Below, one piece after another: positions 21,460 to 32,731 of a stretch of DNA of 64,000 bases; the first letter of the stretch is position 1; every line of letters starts with the position of its first letter. The stretch covers positions 186,001 through 250,000 of the forward strand of contig JAUEDM010000004.1 of NCBI GenBank assembly GCA_033439685.1, given 5' to 3'. A model generated the notes under the pieces. That model ran no database searches. It saw nothing but the letters and a program-made list of their open reading frames with translations, and was not told the DNA's origin. Source of the DNA: Apodospora peruviana (lineage: Eukaryota; Ascomycota; Sordariomycetes; Sordariales; Lasiosphaeriaceae). Made by a program: the position numbers and the translations under genes.

Positions 21460-23337
21460 TAGATAGATGCCAAGGGGCTGCTGGCTGTCTGGCTGGCCAT
21501 CACTCAGAAAGTAGGTATCTCAGATGGTCACAGACACTCCAAGCAATATTGTTTTCTTTGCACATTGTTCTCAGGCTGTGACATGGGACATAAGACTGAG
21601 CGGCTAGTCATGATGGACATTGCCTTGTGAGTCTCGTGAGAAATCAAGCCATGATTCATATCGACCGGCCTTCAATGTTTAACTTAAGACTGAACTTGCG
21701 GGATCCAGTCGGCAGTACGGTGTTTCATTTCACAAACCTAACACCACACAACTCACACTCGCAAAAAGACTGTCCAAGGTTAATCTAACTTGTTTTATAT
21801 CAAACCACCTTGAGTACCTGAGGTTATCGTGTTCGGGAGGCAACTTTTGTCAGGTAAAAGCATCTCATCTAATCAATTCTTCCATTATGTCAGAGTCTCG
21901 ACATGATTCTCTGCCATACTATGTGTGCAGAAATTTCCGCCTCATAACAAGTGCCTTGCAATGTCGTAGGCTCTTTCGTTTCGGCATATGGCAAAAGCTC
22001 GATAGTTGAATCACGGAATTTATATTTTTCGCTCTTAGTTTTCAATCTCCGGCAAGGAAATTTATAACTCGATCTTGAGCACTGCGATCCGCAAGGTCGT
22101 GCTTCGTGGGAATGATTGCGAACTCGGCATTTTCTCTGGCCTTGCAATGCATCACACATTGCAGTGGACATTGGCCTTGGTAACCACCAGAGGCACGTCG
22201 CCCGACGCACCACCACCTTCGAGTCCCTGGGGCTCATCCACATAAGGAATTGTGGAGGGGGCCTCTCAATTATATGAAGGCCCAGCTATTCCACTACCAG
22301 GTCCCAGTTCATTCTTTCCTCCTCAGAAACACGCATCTGACATCTGTGGAGCTCCTACACGGCCTCCAGTTCTCAACTTTCAACACCACAAATCGTTGGG
22401 CTGTCCACAATCCTTCAATATTTTCACTCCAAATCTCAACTCAGCCAAACTTTCGAGATCGGCCTCAGCCCACACAAAGTTCTTCCTTTCCGAACCTTCG
22501 CCGACCGAAGCAAAAGCCAGACGCACGACCCGGCACGATGCAAGTGAAGCCCTTCAACAACTGCACGCACACATACGTGGTGAAGAAATCTAACGCTCCC
22601 GTCATGGTGTGGTCTTGCCATTAATGCCACTCGGGACCCTCTACTTCGTTTGGGAATGCATGTTTTGCACACATAAATGGTGTCATGCCTGCTGGCAAGG
22701 TCCTGAAGAAGAAGCAACTCCGGCTGCCTAAGCCGGGCCTTGTGCCTGGCCTCAGTTGGGCCACACCGTGGATACGGGGTCTCATGGCACTATTCACTCC
22801 CTACCAAGAAGAGACAATCTTCACCAACAACATTCACTAACACTGCTATCAAACTCTGTACCTAGACCTTCTCAACCCCTAAACCCCGCCGCCACACCGG
22901 GCTTCATGTGGCCCACACAATGTTTCAACACATTGTTTCAATAAGAAGGAAAACACCAGGGAATGGACACCCCGCCCGCGATCACGATCACGACCGCCCG
23001 CTGCACGCCCACAACCGGCCCATGCGATTCTACCTTTTTGTGTTTCACTGCCAGTGGCTACCGCCGTCAAAATTTCCAGCATCAGAGGTTCTCCTGTGGA
23101 GCACCTGATAGCAGTACGAGGTTGGTCTCTTGCCTACTACGACTGTCAGGGTTCCCGCGGTTGAGTAGGCTGGCTGGGATGAGCTGCTGTGGTCAGGGTT
23201 GTTGTTGTTTGATTGCGCAACGGACTGGGACATGGGGATATATGGATGGATGGATGTGTTGCGTTGCATTTTACCTTACGCTTGGGAGGACTGCGGATCT
23301 TTTTGCTTTTTTTCGCTTTTTTTGGTTTGTTTCATGG

Positions 23338-23339
<2 letters not shown>

Positions 23340-23375
<36 letters not shown>
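23340..23375 (+). repeat. Poly-T run, 36 nt
   Basis: An uninterrupted run of 36 T, preceded by further T-rich sequence. It could be the reversed A-tail of an old LINE or retroposed sequence, or a simple slippage product. No adjacent element body is recognised. Confidence 0.85.
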
Positions 23376-23376
<1 letters not shown>

Positions 23377-25913
23377 TTTGGCTCTATCTGTAGCATGTCT
23401 GTAGATGGAGAATTATCATTTATGTTTCCTGTCATCCGTCAAGTGGGTTATGCAAGCCTTCTTAACATCTTGCGCATGAAAAGATCTCACAGCGCGGAAC
23501 GAGGACGAATCGGTATGGTGCGTGATGTCTAGACAGTGATAAGATATTCGCCTCACATTATCGCCAACGCGCTTCCTGTGAAGCGTCCCCGACTCATTCT
23601 CAGGTGCGTCCATCTTTTTGTCGCTCTGCTACCCTGTGGCGTAGCTGCTACGTAACTGTAGTACGTGAAATCAAGCTGCTGTTGTGTTTGTTTGCCAAAC
23701 CACGTCTTGAAAAGGGATGAGCATTTTAGGGGGCAGGGTTAGCGGGGTAACGCCACCCCTTTCTTTTTGATGATCTTTCCCCAAGTTTCAGCGATTGGCT
23801 GATATAAAACGTTCCAAGTAGTACTATCATGGTAAGTAGGTACCGAGGATTTTAAAGAGAAATCAGGGTTTCCTCGCTCCTTTTTTTTTGTGGAGACAAG
23901 CCCATGAAGCAATAACTGTAGCCATCTAATTAGTTCTAGTATGAATGAATATTTGTCGGTGTCGCCCTTGTGGCTGCTGCGGAAATCTCATGAACAGCAG
24001 TACGGGGTACCGGCGCACACCGACCGCAATGGTCTGCTGCCTGTGCATGACTCGGCCATGAAAGTGGCTTGAGGCTCAGACGAAGACAGGTCGGCCAAGC
24101 TCATGAACACCGTGCTAGATCTTGACTTTGGCAATGGCGCCAAGCATCCCAGTATTTGGGAAGCGAATCGCTTTAATAGGGTCTTTGTCGAGGTCTGTCG
24201 TCTGTCCTGCCCATTCCTACACAAAGCTGCTTAGGTATATTACTAGTAGTGACTGGATGATGGATATAATTACTAGCTCTTTCGGAGATGGCCAGCGAGG
24301 TGTTCCGGGTTCAAATTGGCATGTGACTAATTGTTTACTAGTAAGTAGGTAGCTAGCTTGTAATTCTTGGGCGTTCCATTGGGTAGGACGGAGTGACACT
24401 ATATAAACAAGGATGATTAGTGTTCAGGCAATCCACACCCCGAGCCGCGCGACATGGAAAGGATCATTAGAGTTTTCGACAGGTAGCTAGTGAACACTCC
24501 ATTCCGCGCGGTTATTTATAGGATTAACATGGGCAATGTTATTTGAGTGCAACTCAACCTACAAGGCTTAGCTCCTATGGGAGTGTGGGAAGCTTCTTGG
24601 CAGATGGTGTGATAGGCCTAGGCGCTATGTCTACCTACCTAGGCAACAGACATGTCAAGCGGCGATCGTTGACTTGCTTATTTGCCATTTATGATGTACA
24701 CGTAGTAGACTATAGCCTACAGCGGTGTGTAACCGCGGCAGACAAACGGAATTGGTTGTGCTGCTGTCGGGTCCAGGATAAAACTGTGGTTACCTGACCC
24801 ACATGCATCTAGCTCTTAGGAGCCAGGTCTCTTTGAAGCTTGGCCGATTGGGGATGATGGCTCGGAAGTACAACGGTAGAAGGATACTGAGTGAAGAAAA
24901 AGAAAATCGGGACTTTATTAAAATGAATGGAGCAGAAAATCTGACCGGACAGTTTGAATTCTGCCAAGACCAACATACACATTTACCATATTACCTTCCT
25001 TGTGTATGTTCCTCCAATTCCGTGAAACCCCACAGCCCTCCTGCGACCGACAGAATAACTTAAGTCGTACTGTGTTGTTACCTGTTAACGGCCTTGGAAG
25101 GAGCACTAATGTGATCTTGACTGTCCAGGAAACCGGTCGTTTCGAGCGTGAGGTTGAAGGGCAGTAGGTCCACCCCGCCTTGCTTTATTCTACTGCAAAT
25201 GTTCAACGGGATCAGACTCTAATCAACTGGAGCTAACCGGACCGGAGATGATAGCTGCCCGATTGTAAACTATGTACATACAGCGTCAGGAATACTCCGG
25301 CTTTGACCCCCCGGAGCCGCAAGACGGATCAACCAGGACGAGGAACCGGAAGCTGAAACTGGCTGTGACCGGTCCGTAGCAGCGGCGGTGAATCCATCGC
25401 GGAGACATTCACATGTTAAGAGTTGGTTGTCAAGAGCGTCGACGGGAGGTCCGGTTTAGTTTGGATGCCTTCGAGTGAGTATAGGTAAGGCAGAGCCTGG
25501 CCCGAACAGACAAATAAGAAAGTATCAAACCACTCATCTCCACATGATTATAAGCTGCCAGTAATCATTTCCACCTAACAAAAGTACCAACCAAGTATCA
25601 CAGCTCTACTTAAGATATAGTTCGACATTCCCCTTCCTGTAACTCCACTCCCGCGATGAAGAAAGTTACGGCATCTACTCGTAGTTGACCATCTGTTGCT
25701 ACTTACTCAGGTAATTAGCAGCGGTAACTCGACTAGTCTTCCAGAGTACCTACTAGAACTAAGGTAGACGGGAAACCAAGTCAAAGAAAATGCCGCCTCC
25801 GCCTCCGCCTCCACCTCCGCCTCCGCCTCCGCCACCGTTTCGATATACTCTGAGTCCCGAGCCCCGCAACTATCGGCGCGACGGACGCACTTACCCATCC
25901 CCCCTCCCCCGAT

Positions 25914-26745
25914 ATGAGCAAGAGGATTGACGGATTACTGGATAGAGTGCCCGGAACCGGAGGCCGTGATGGCAGCGGTGGTGGTGGTGGCTACGGACGC
26001 GGAGGCCACGGGTGTGGTGGCCGCGGCGGTTTTGGAGGCCCCGTGCACTTTGGCCCCGACCTGCCCAACCTCGCAAACATGCCCATATTTGATGGGGGGC
26101 CTGCTGCGTATGCCGTCGAACCAATCCGCCCCAGCAACCAGGGCGGCGCCGGTCCGTCGGGATACCGACCGCCATGTCCACCCAGCGTCCAGAGCTACCA
26201 CTCCGGTGATACCTGGTATAGCGATACACGCAACCGCGACACTCCGACGAGCTCACGCAGCACTTTGAATTTGAACACCACATACGGTGGCGCCGAGGAG
26301 GACTGTGAGGGTTGCGGTAGCTCTGTGGTTGTCGAGCGCGAGGAGTGGGTGACTAAAATACCGAAATGCGGAAGTGTAGTGGCAATGGGAACATACGGAA
26401 CATACACGGCGTGTCGATTGCCTGTAGGGATTGTCGCGGTTTGGGGAAGTACGGGGATCCCATCCAGCTACCTGATCGCAGAAGGGCTCGGTGCGACATG
26501 TGCAATGGGGAAGACGTAGAGGGCACCGCTGAGTTGGGGAGGAAAGGTAATTTTTGTTTTTCTTGGAGTTTTTTTTCCTTTACGTGGCCTGCATGAATCT
26601 TTCCGGGGTCACAAGTTTGCATTTTTATTGCTTTTTGGGAGGGATGCATATGTTGTTTCTGGGGTTGCCCTTTACAGATTTATATGATGTTTCTTGGACA
26701 GGTGCTCACATACCTGGGTGTGCGTTGCGGCGTTTTCTGGTATAG
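25914..26745 (+). pseudogene. Gly-rich gene with four CxxC motifs (DnaJ-type zinc-finger-like), frameshifted
   Basis: One frame from the ATG at 25914 encodes a Gly-rich region (GYGRGGHGCGGRGGFGGP) and a first Cys pair (DCEGCG). The frame continuing at 26366 encodes CSGNG, then ACRDCRGLGKYG, then RCDMCNGE. Taken together the two frames give four CxxC motifs, two followed by xGxG, the arrangement of the DnaJ central zinc finger. The switch lies at 26360-26366, where one missing base would explain it (KC in one frame, RKC in the next). No GT-AG intron fits. A probable intron 26547..26701 then leads to a short last exon ending in GCALRRFLV. An overlapping Pro-rich frame of 45 codons starts at 25790 (a poly-Pro run from CCT/CCG repeats). 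It is either an upstream ORF or the true N-terminus cut by a second shift. Function unknown; probably a decaying gene. Confidence 0.5.
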
Positions 26746-27609
26746 TTTATTTCAGGAGATAATTACCTGGTACTTTAGATACCTTTGGTGAAAAAAAGAA
26801 GAATAACGAGCGAAGAAAAACACGGAAAGGAGGCCTTGGGCTCCTATCAAAAAGAGGTCCGTCCAACTGTACACTCGTGAACTCCGAGACGTAAAGTCGC
26901 ACTCGTTCGCCAAAAGGTCACTAGTCCATAATAACTACCTACAAAACAGCCTGCTACTGAACTCCATCCATTCTGCTTAATTGGTGAATCTCGACCCCTT
27001 CCACACCCTCAAACAAATCACCCTCGTGCAGGCATGTCAACAGCGTTTGGGGATCCAGAACAAACGTAATATGCTCATCTTCACTCACGTGCAACTGCCA
27101 AAGTCGTTCCAGTCCGACCGAATCCGAATTCGCCTGGAACAAATGGGAAGGTCCTGGGGCCAGATTCACCCATTGCAGAATGTGGCTTGCACGAGTTATT
27201 GAGGCTAGCCAGACGTGCCGCAAAACGTCAGCAACCTTTGCCTCTTTGGACCACTTTATCGCGAACTCGCAGGCTTGGCCTGCTAATCTTGGCGGCCGCC
27301 CAGGATGCCGCTACTTCAAAAGGGGTTATAAGTTATAACAGTTGAAAACACGAAAGGACTTGAGTTGAAACCTGGGTTTGATAAAAGATAAGAGCCGGTA
27401 TCTTTTTAGCAGTGAAAGCGGTTAATTACAGCAAGAACCAGCCCTGTATTCCGAACGCTTATCTCGGTTTGGGCCTTGTACTCCGTTGACAGCGTAGAAT
27501 CAGCTCGGCCGAGTTTCCAAGCGAAACAACCATCAGTACCGCGTCCTCTCTCGCACTGCGCCTTCACATGAAAAAGAAGCATCATCATCCTTCCTCGGCC
27601 TCTTAGAAG
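26746..27609. other. Intergenic upstream of P450, with an unassigned minus-strand open frame
   Basis: A minus-strand frame ending at 26954 and open back to about 27306 (roughly 117 codons) has coding-like composition (EFAIKWSKEAKVADVLRHVW, LVSEDEHI-type acidic segments). It has no usable ATG and no recognisable domain, so it is not called as a gene. The remainder presumably includes the P450 promoter. Confidence 0.3.
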
Positions 27610-29485
27610 ATGCTTTTCGACCTTCTTCCCCACATCCAATCCCAACTGGAACCCCAGCTGGGGCATAGGGCTGTCGCCTGCGCCCTGCTGCTTCTAATCG
27701 CCACGGCGTTCTGGCTTCGCTATACCGCCCAGCGACATGCCTATCTCCAGTTTCGAGCCGACCAGCTCGATCAGACCACCCAGACATCCGGTTCCCTTCG
27801 TCCCCAGACCAACAAGTCCGGCTTCAAAGCCCCTCCAACCTTCCCCTATGTGTTCCCATTCCTGGGATCTCTGCCACTCGGATACCTGTGGGGACCAGGA
27901 AGCTTTGTCTTGAACCCAAACAACTTTTTCCAGAGTCCGCATCCGGTCCGTGTCAAGATCCTCCACCAAGAGGTCTACATTGTCCAGGGAGCTCGCAACC
28001 TCAACCGCCTCTTCATCGAGTCTGTTTGGTGCACCGCCATTCCGTTTGTCAAGTACGCCCTTGGCCGCGCCTTCGGCCTGCCAGCCAAGGCTCTGAGAGT
28101 CTACGACAATGATGACTCTGGCGGCCTTGCTGCCCCTTTGCCCGGCAGCAAGGTGCGCCCCGAGCAGCGCATCGACTACTTGACCCACAAGTCCTTGGTT
28201 ACATTCCTCGAGGGGCCAGGCCTCTCTCCCTTATGGCACCGCGTCGAACGCGCCACGCTGCAAACGACGGCGGCTCTGAAGAAGCAGATTGGACCCGACT
28301 GGGAGCATCGCGCCGACCTGATGGAGTTCGTTGGTACTCCGTCCGCCACCGCTTTTCTAAACTCTCTCTGCGGGCCATACCTGCTGCAGCTAAACCCGAC
28401 CTTTGTGCGGGACTACTGGGATTTCGACCGCAACTTGCAAACCTATCTCCAAGGTTCGGACAAGAGTCTTATGCTAACGTGTCTTGTTATATCACATGAC
28501 TGACCCTCCAACGCAGGCATCCCCCGCCTCTTTGCCCCAAAGGCGTACGGTGTCCAGAAGAGGGTTTTGGCTGCTGTCAAAGCCTGGCACCAGCACGCCA
28601 GAGACAACTATACCCCCTCCGGCGCCCACGATAACAGCGACGATCCGTACTGGGGCAGCCGCTTCTTCCGGGACAGGCAAGACATGTTTGACAAGATGGA
28701 CGGCTTTGATCATGATGCCGTCGCATCCGCTGATTTCGGCTTCATCTGGGCGTAAGCCACCCCCTGCCAGACCTGCCTAAATGGTTCTGCAAAGCTGACC
28801 CGTTACCAGAGCTCGCAACTCAATCGGTGCTTCTTCCTGGGCGCTTCTTGAGATCTACAAAGATCCAGACCTCCTTGCGCGGGTGAGAGCCGAGGTCGAT
28901 GCTGCGGCCCTCCAAGTTGACGAGGGGATCGCGTTCGACCTGGACCAGCTGCTCCGCTCGCCGTGGCTCCAAGCCGTCTACGCCGAGATCTTGCGGCTCC
29001 GGATGCACTTCTTCGTCGTTCGGATGGGTGACAGGCGGGACTTGTCTATCCAGGACTGGATCATCCCCAAGCACAAGGTGGTTGTCGCTTTGACGACGGC
29101 CGCGCACATGGACACCGCCGTCTGGCAGCACGAGGACCAACCCCCCGTCGACCAATTCTGGCCCGCAAGATTCCTGACGGGGCCTGCACAGAATGTCTTC
29201 TCCGTCAAAGCTTACGGAGACGCCTGGATGCCCTACGGCGGCGGGCCGCGCATATGTCCGGGCCGCCATCTTGCCAAGCGCCAGATCCTGTACACGGTGG
29301 CCTGCATGGTGCACGACTTCGATATTGACATGATGGATGGGGGAAAACACGTCAAGGAGGACCTTTCGCTCTGGGGTTTCGGCAATGGCATTTCTCATCC
29401 CGCCGGCAAGGTGCCCATGCGAATCCGTCGGAGACCGAACCCCCCGCCTGGCCGTGTGGTGGAGAAGAAGAATGCGGCTTCATAA
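27610..29485 (+). CDS. Cytochrome P450 monooxygenase
   Basis: Reconstructed as join(27610..28453,28517..28751,28810..29485), 584 residues. An N-terminal membrane anchor (residues about 18-38, AVACALLLLIATAFWLRY) is followed by a Pro-rich hinge (KAPPTFPYVFPFLGSLP). The I-helix region lies at the exon 2-3 junction (FGFIWAARNSIGASSWALLE) and lacks the usual AGxDT. The ExxR motif is EILR (Glu about 419). The haem loop is PYGGGPRICPG with the thiolate Cys near residue 508; the normally conserved Phe before GGG is Tyr. The unusual I-helix resembles P450s of the CYP7/CYP8 type rather than classic hydroxylases, so the reaction may be isomerase-like or on a sterol-like substrate; this is inference. 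ER membrane expected. Intron 1 uses a weak GTTCGG donor. No cluster partners are adjacent. Confidence 0.9.
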
Positions 29486-29810
29486 TGTTACAGCGGTGGG
29501 AAAGATAGGACGTCACGGGCAAGACTTGTACGTGTTCTGCTCTCGCCGACGGAGCCGGAAACAGTTACCTAGTTAATACGTCACGCTTATGATGGGCGGC
29601 AAGCGTCCTTTATTTCTGCTGCTAGTATTATTATCAGTGAAATGATCACCAGGGTTACTAATTTGAACAGTATATTAAACTGTCAGTCAGGTGCCAGTTT
29701 GGGGACCAAGTTGCACTGGTTTAGTAATTGATTATTGGCAGCACCGTCGCGACACCGATGTGGTTCCATGCTCGACGGCTCTTGACATCTGACACTCTTC
29801 TCAGACTATT
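29486..29810. other. Intergenic between convergent genes
   Basis: 325 bp between the 3' ends of the P450 (+) and GH95 (-) genes. AT-rich, with no open frame or repeat of note. Confidence 0.5.
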
Positions 29811-32344
29811 TTATATCGCACGGGCGATGGTATAAGTGGATCCAACCACGGTCTGTATGGGCGATAGGTACGGCGATCCGTTAACTGTGAAGGCAGCACC
29901 GCCCTGGATGCGGAGGGCCAACGGACCACCAAGGTTGGACTCGATAACCGCCGTGATCAGCTTACCGCCCGACCAGCTGATGTCGACGACGAAGTTGCCA
30001 CGCGCCACGAGACCGTTGACCGACCCGGTGCCAAGCGCGGACGGCAACGCAGGAAGAAGGTGGACAACGCCGGCGTGGCTCTGGAGGAGCATCTCGGCGA
30101 TGGCGGAGGTATAGCCAAAGTTTCCGTCGATCTGGAAAGGCGGACCCGAGTTGGAGTTCAACATGTTGGCAAGCGGGTACGTCTTGAGGAAGTTCTGGGC
30201 GTGGGACCAGACATTGTCGCCTAGGAAGAGGCGAGCGTAGCAGTTCATCAGCCAGGTGCGGCTCCAGCCCGTGCTGCCGCTACCACCGCTCACACGGCGG
30301 TCCAGAAACTTCTTGGCAGCGTTGGCGAGGGCAGCCGACTTGAGTGGGCTCATCTGGGTGCCAGGATGCAGGCCGAAAAGAGGCGAAAGATGGCGATGGC
30401 CCTTGTCGGTCTCGGCGTAGTCGTTACGCCACTCCATGATGGCACCCGACGTGGAGATCTGGGGCGTCTTGATCTTGGCGAGGTAGCTTTGGGCCTGGGT
30501 TAGATCGGTTCCGTTGATGCCGAGAACATTGCAGGTTTCAATGACGGCGCTGAAGAGTTCGAAGAGGATGCTGTTGTCCATCGTGGGCCCGATGTCAATA
30601 CCCTCCTCGGCGCCGGCAGTCTTCATGTTGGAGGGAACTTTGAAAGGGTTCTCCGGCGACAAGGACGGGCCGGTCTGGTAGTATCCGTCGTGCATAAAGA
30701 GGTAGCAGTAGTAGAACTTGGCCGCATCCTGGAGCACCGGCCAAACTCGCTGCTGGAGAAAGGTCTTGTTGCCGGTGAAGCGGTACTGCTCCATCAGATG
30801 TAGCGTCAGCCAAGCACCACCCATAGGCCACATGGTGTATGGCGTTCCTTTGTCGGTTGGCGCGGGATCGCCCCAAACGTCGATATTGTGGTGGAAGACG
30901 AATCCGCTGCAGCCATACATGGACTGGGCAGCCTTCTGGCCACGGACACGAGCAATGTCGAGTAGGTCAAAGAGGGCCTCGTGCGTCTCCGCTAGATTAG
31001 TGGGATTGGCAGGCCAGTAGTTCATCTCTACGTTGATGTTGGTGGTGTATTTGCTGCCCCAAGCCGGGTTGAAACCCTCGTTCCAAATGCCCTGGAGATT
31101 GGCCGGCAGAGACTTGGAGTCAGTCTTTCGGGATGAGGCAACGAGGAGGTGACGGCCGTAGTTAAACATGAGTGTCGCGAACTGAACATCATCATCAGGA
31201 CGGTTCTTGTATGCTGAAATCCGGGCGTTGGTGGGTTGATCTGCAGCAGTGGCGGCCGATTTACCGAGGTCGAGAGACACTCGGCCTAGCAGATTGGTGC
31301 TGTCCGCCAATGCGGCATTCTTCACGGCGTCGTAGCCGGCGTTGACTGCCACGTCGAGCTTCCTCTTGATTTCTGCTTCAGCGGCAGCCTGGCTGGTATA
31401 TCTGTAGTTGGTCTCGACATCGAAGAAGATATCAACAGAGTTTGCCCCAGTAACGGAGATGACCTTGCCATCGGATGACACGGTTCCTATTAGCCACAAC
31501 GCGTTAACGATGCTCGGTATTTGGAGGGCGGAATAGGCCTCTGAAATCTCACCTCCATCGTTGACGACACGAGCCTCGGACCAGAACATGATAGCGCCAG
31601 ATGACTGGCCACTGTTTCCCGCAAGCTTGACTGAGCCAGAACCGGCCATGCGGGAGCCAGCACTGCTTCTGGAAGCCGTCTGAGAGTTGACGTATTGGGC
31701 TCTGTTCATGCCAATCGTAACGTTGATTTTGCCGCTCGAGCCAGCACGCAGGCCAATTGCGAATACGCCGTGAGGGTAACTGGCAGTATACTCTCGGCTG
31801 CAGCGCCTCACATTAGAACTTGAACTCAAGACGAAACTGCGTAAGCAGTATATCATTATGGCTGGCTTACTTACGTGTAGTTGACGCCTCCGTATATGTA
31901 GCTAACACCGGCGTTGCCCTGCTGCGTATCCAGCCAGCGAGTATAAGAAGAAATACCGGACGAATGACCGAAATCCAAGGTTAGATAGCCCAGTGGATTG
32001 TACATTCTCGGATTTGTGTTTGTGCCGACCATGTTTGTCAGAGTCGACCGGCCGGCCTCGGTGATGTCGCCGCTCTGAAGCAGACTTCTGATACGGGGCA
32101 GCGCGCTGAGAGAGTTTGGATTCAGACGATCCTGGAAGGGTCCGCTCCAGATTGAGTTCTCGTTCAACAGGATGTTTTCTTTATTCGAGCCGTAGACGAG
32201 AGCACCGATGCGGCCGTTACCAATCGGGAGGCCGGAATGAAAATCGGTGCCGGCCGATTGATACCACAGGTAGCGGGAGCCATCGTACTGCCCGGCGGCC
32301 TGGCACACGATAGCCAAGGCTGTTGTTACTAAGAGGACCTTCAT
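29811..32344 (-). CDS. GH95 alpha-L-fucosidase, secreted
   Basis: Reconstructed as join(29811..31797,31875..32344) on the minus strand, 818 residues. A signal peptide (MKVLLVTTALAIVCQAAG) precedes the family's N-terminal beta domain (WYQSAGTDFHSGLPIGNGRI, NENSIWSGPF). The (alpha/alpha)6-barrel region carries GH95 hallmarks: NLQGIWNEGF, TNINVEMNYWPANPTNL, WPMGGAWLTLHLMEQY, HRHLSPLFGLHPG and GPPFQIDGNFG. The family hydrolyses alpha-1,2-linked L-fucose, or L-galactose, at the ends of xyloglucan and glycan chains with inversion. The Asn pair, Glu and Asp used in catalysis fall within these conserved blocks. Length is normal for fungal members. The single intron is 77 nt and GT-AG, and the exon junction (GGVNYT to REYTASYPHGV) is typical. 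Probably extracellular, used for hemicellulose side-chain removal. Confidence 0.93.
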
Positions 32345-32731
32345 TTTAGCAGGCAGTGACTCGAGTATGTGCCTTTGGCGGATTCATCTGGTCTCCAGGA
32401 AAATCGTCCATAACATTGGGAGCAGCGCCCATTTAAGTATACCTGGTACTCATTGTCGGAGCCGAGGTTCTTTGCCGGAATGTAAACCGAGTTCCTAAAT
32501 ACCTGGCGGAGAGGTCGGGTGTTGGGGTGACACTGATAGCAATTCTAAGCAGCCGCCCCAATAAACTGAAGCTGAAGGTGGCTCGTGCCGGCCCGACGAG
32601 GCGGTTAGATTGTGTTTTCCGTGGTTGGGATAATCCGTATAGGCGAACGAGTCACGACACAGAAAAGGGTCGCAGCAACGACTGCCCCAATTTTCCCTCC
32701 CAAAGTCTTCCATTGGCTATACCGATGGTTC

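Larger units (their letters stand above)
20703..25789. other. 5 kb gene-poor region
   Basis: No open frame here shows a recognisable domain or a convincing exon set. It contains a 237-bp MITE, a 36-nt poly-T run, several TACCTAGG-type motifs and scattered AT-rich segments. Short frames of 60-125 codons at 22250-22620 and 23988-24400 were examined and not accepted. Relics too decayed to recognise may be present. Confidence 0.5.

Noticed and set aside
22250..22624. Plus-strand frames of 113 and 124 codons in the gene-poor region
   Set aside because: Ser/Gln/His-rich without domain or exon signals; two frames overlap with equal weakness.
23340..23375. Poly-T run as the tail of a retroelement
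   Set aside because: No LINE- or SINE-like body, target duplication or promoter boxes found next to it; kept only as a simple repeat.
24300..24325. Possible tRNA T-arm (GGGTTCAAATTGGC)
   Set aside because: Stem does not pair and no acceptor or D arm is found at the right spacing.
27610..32344. Secondary-metabolite or degradative cluster around the P450 and GH95 genes
   Set aside because: The two genes are convergent neighbours with no shared pathway logic, and no synthase, transporter or regulator is adjacent.
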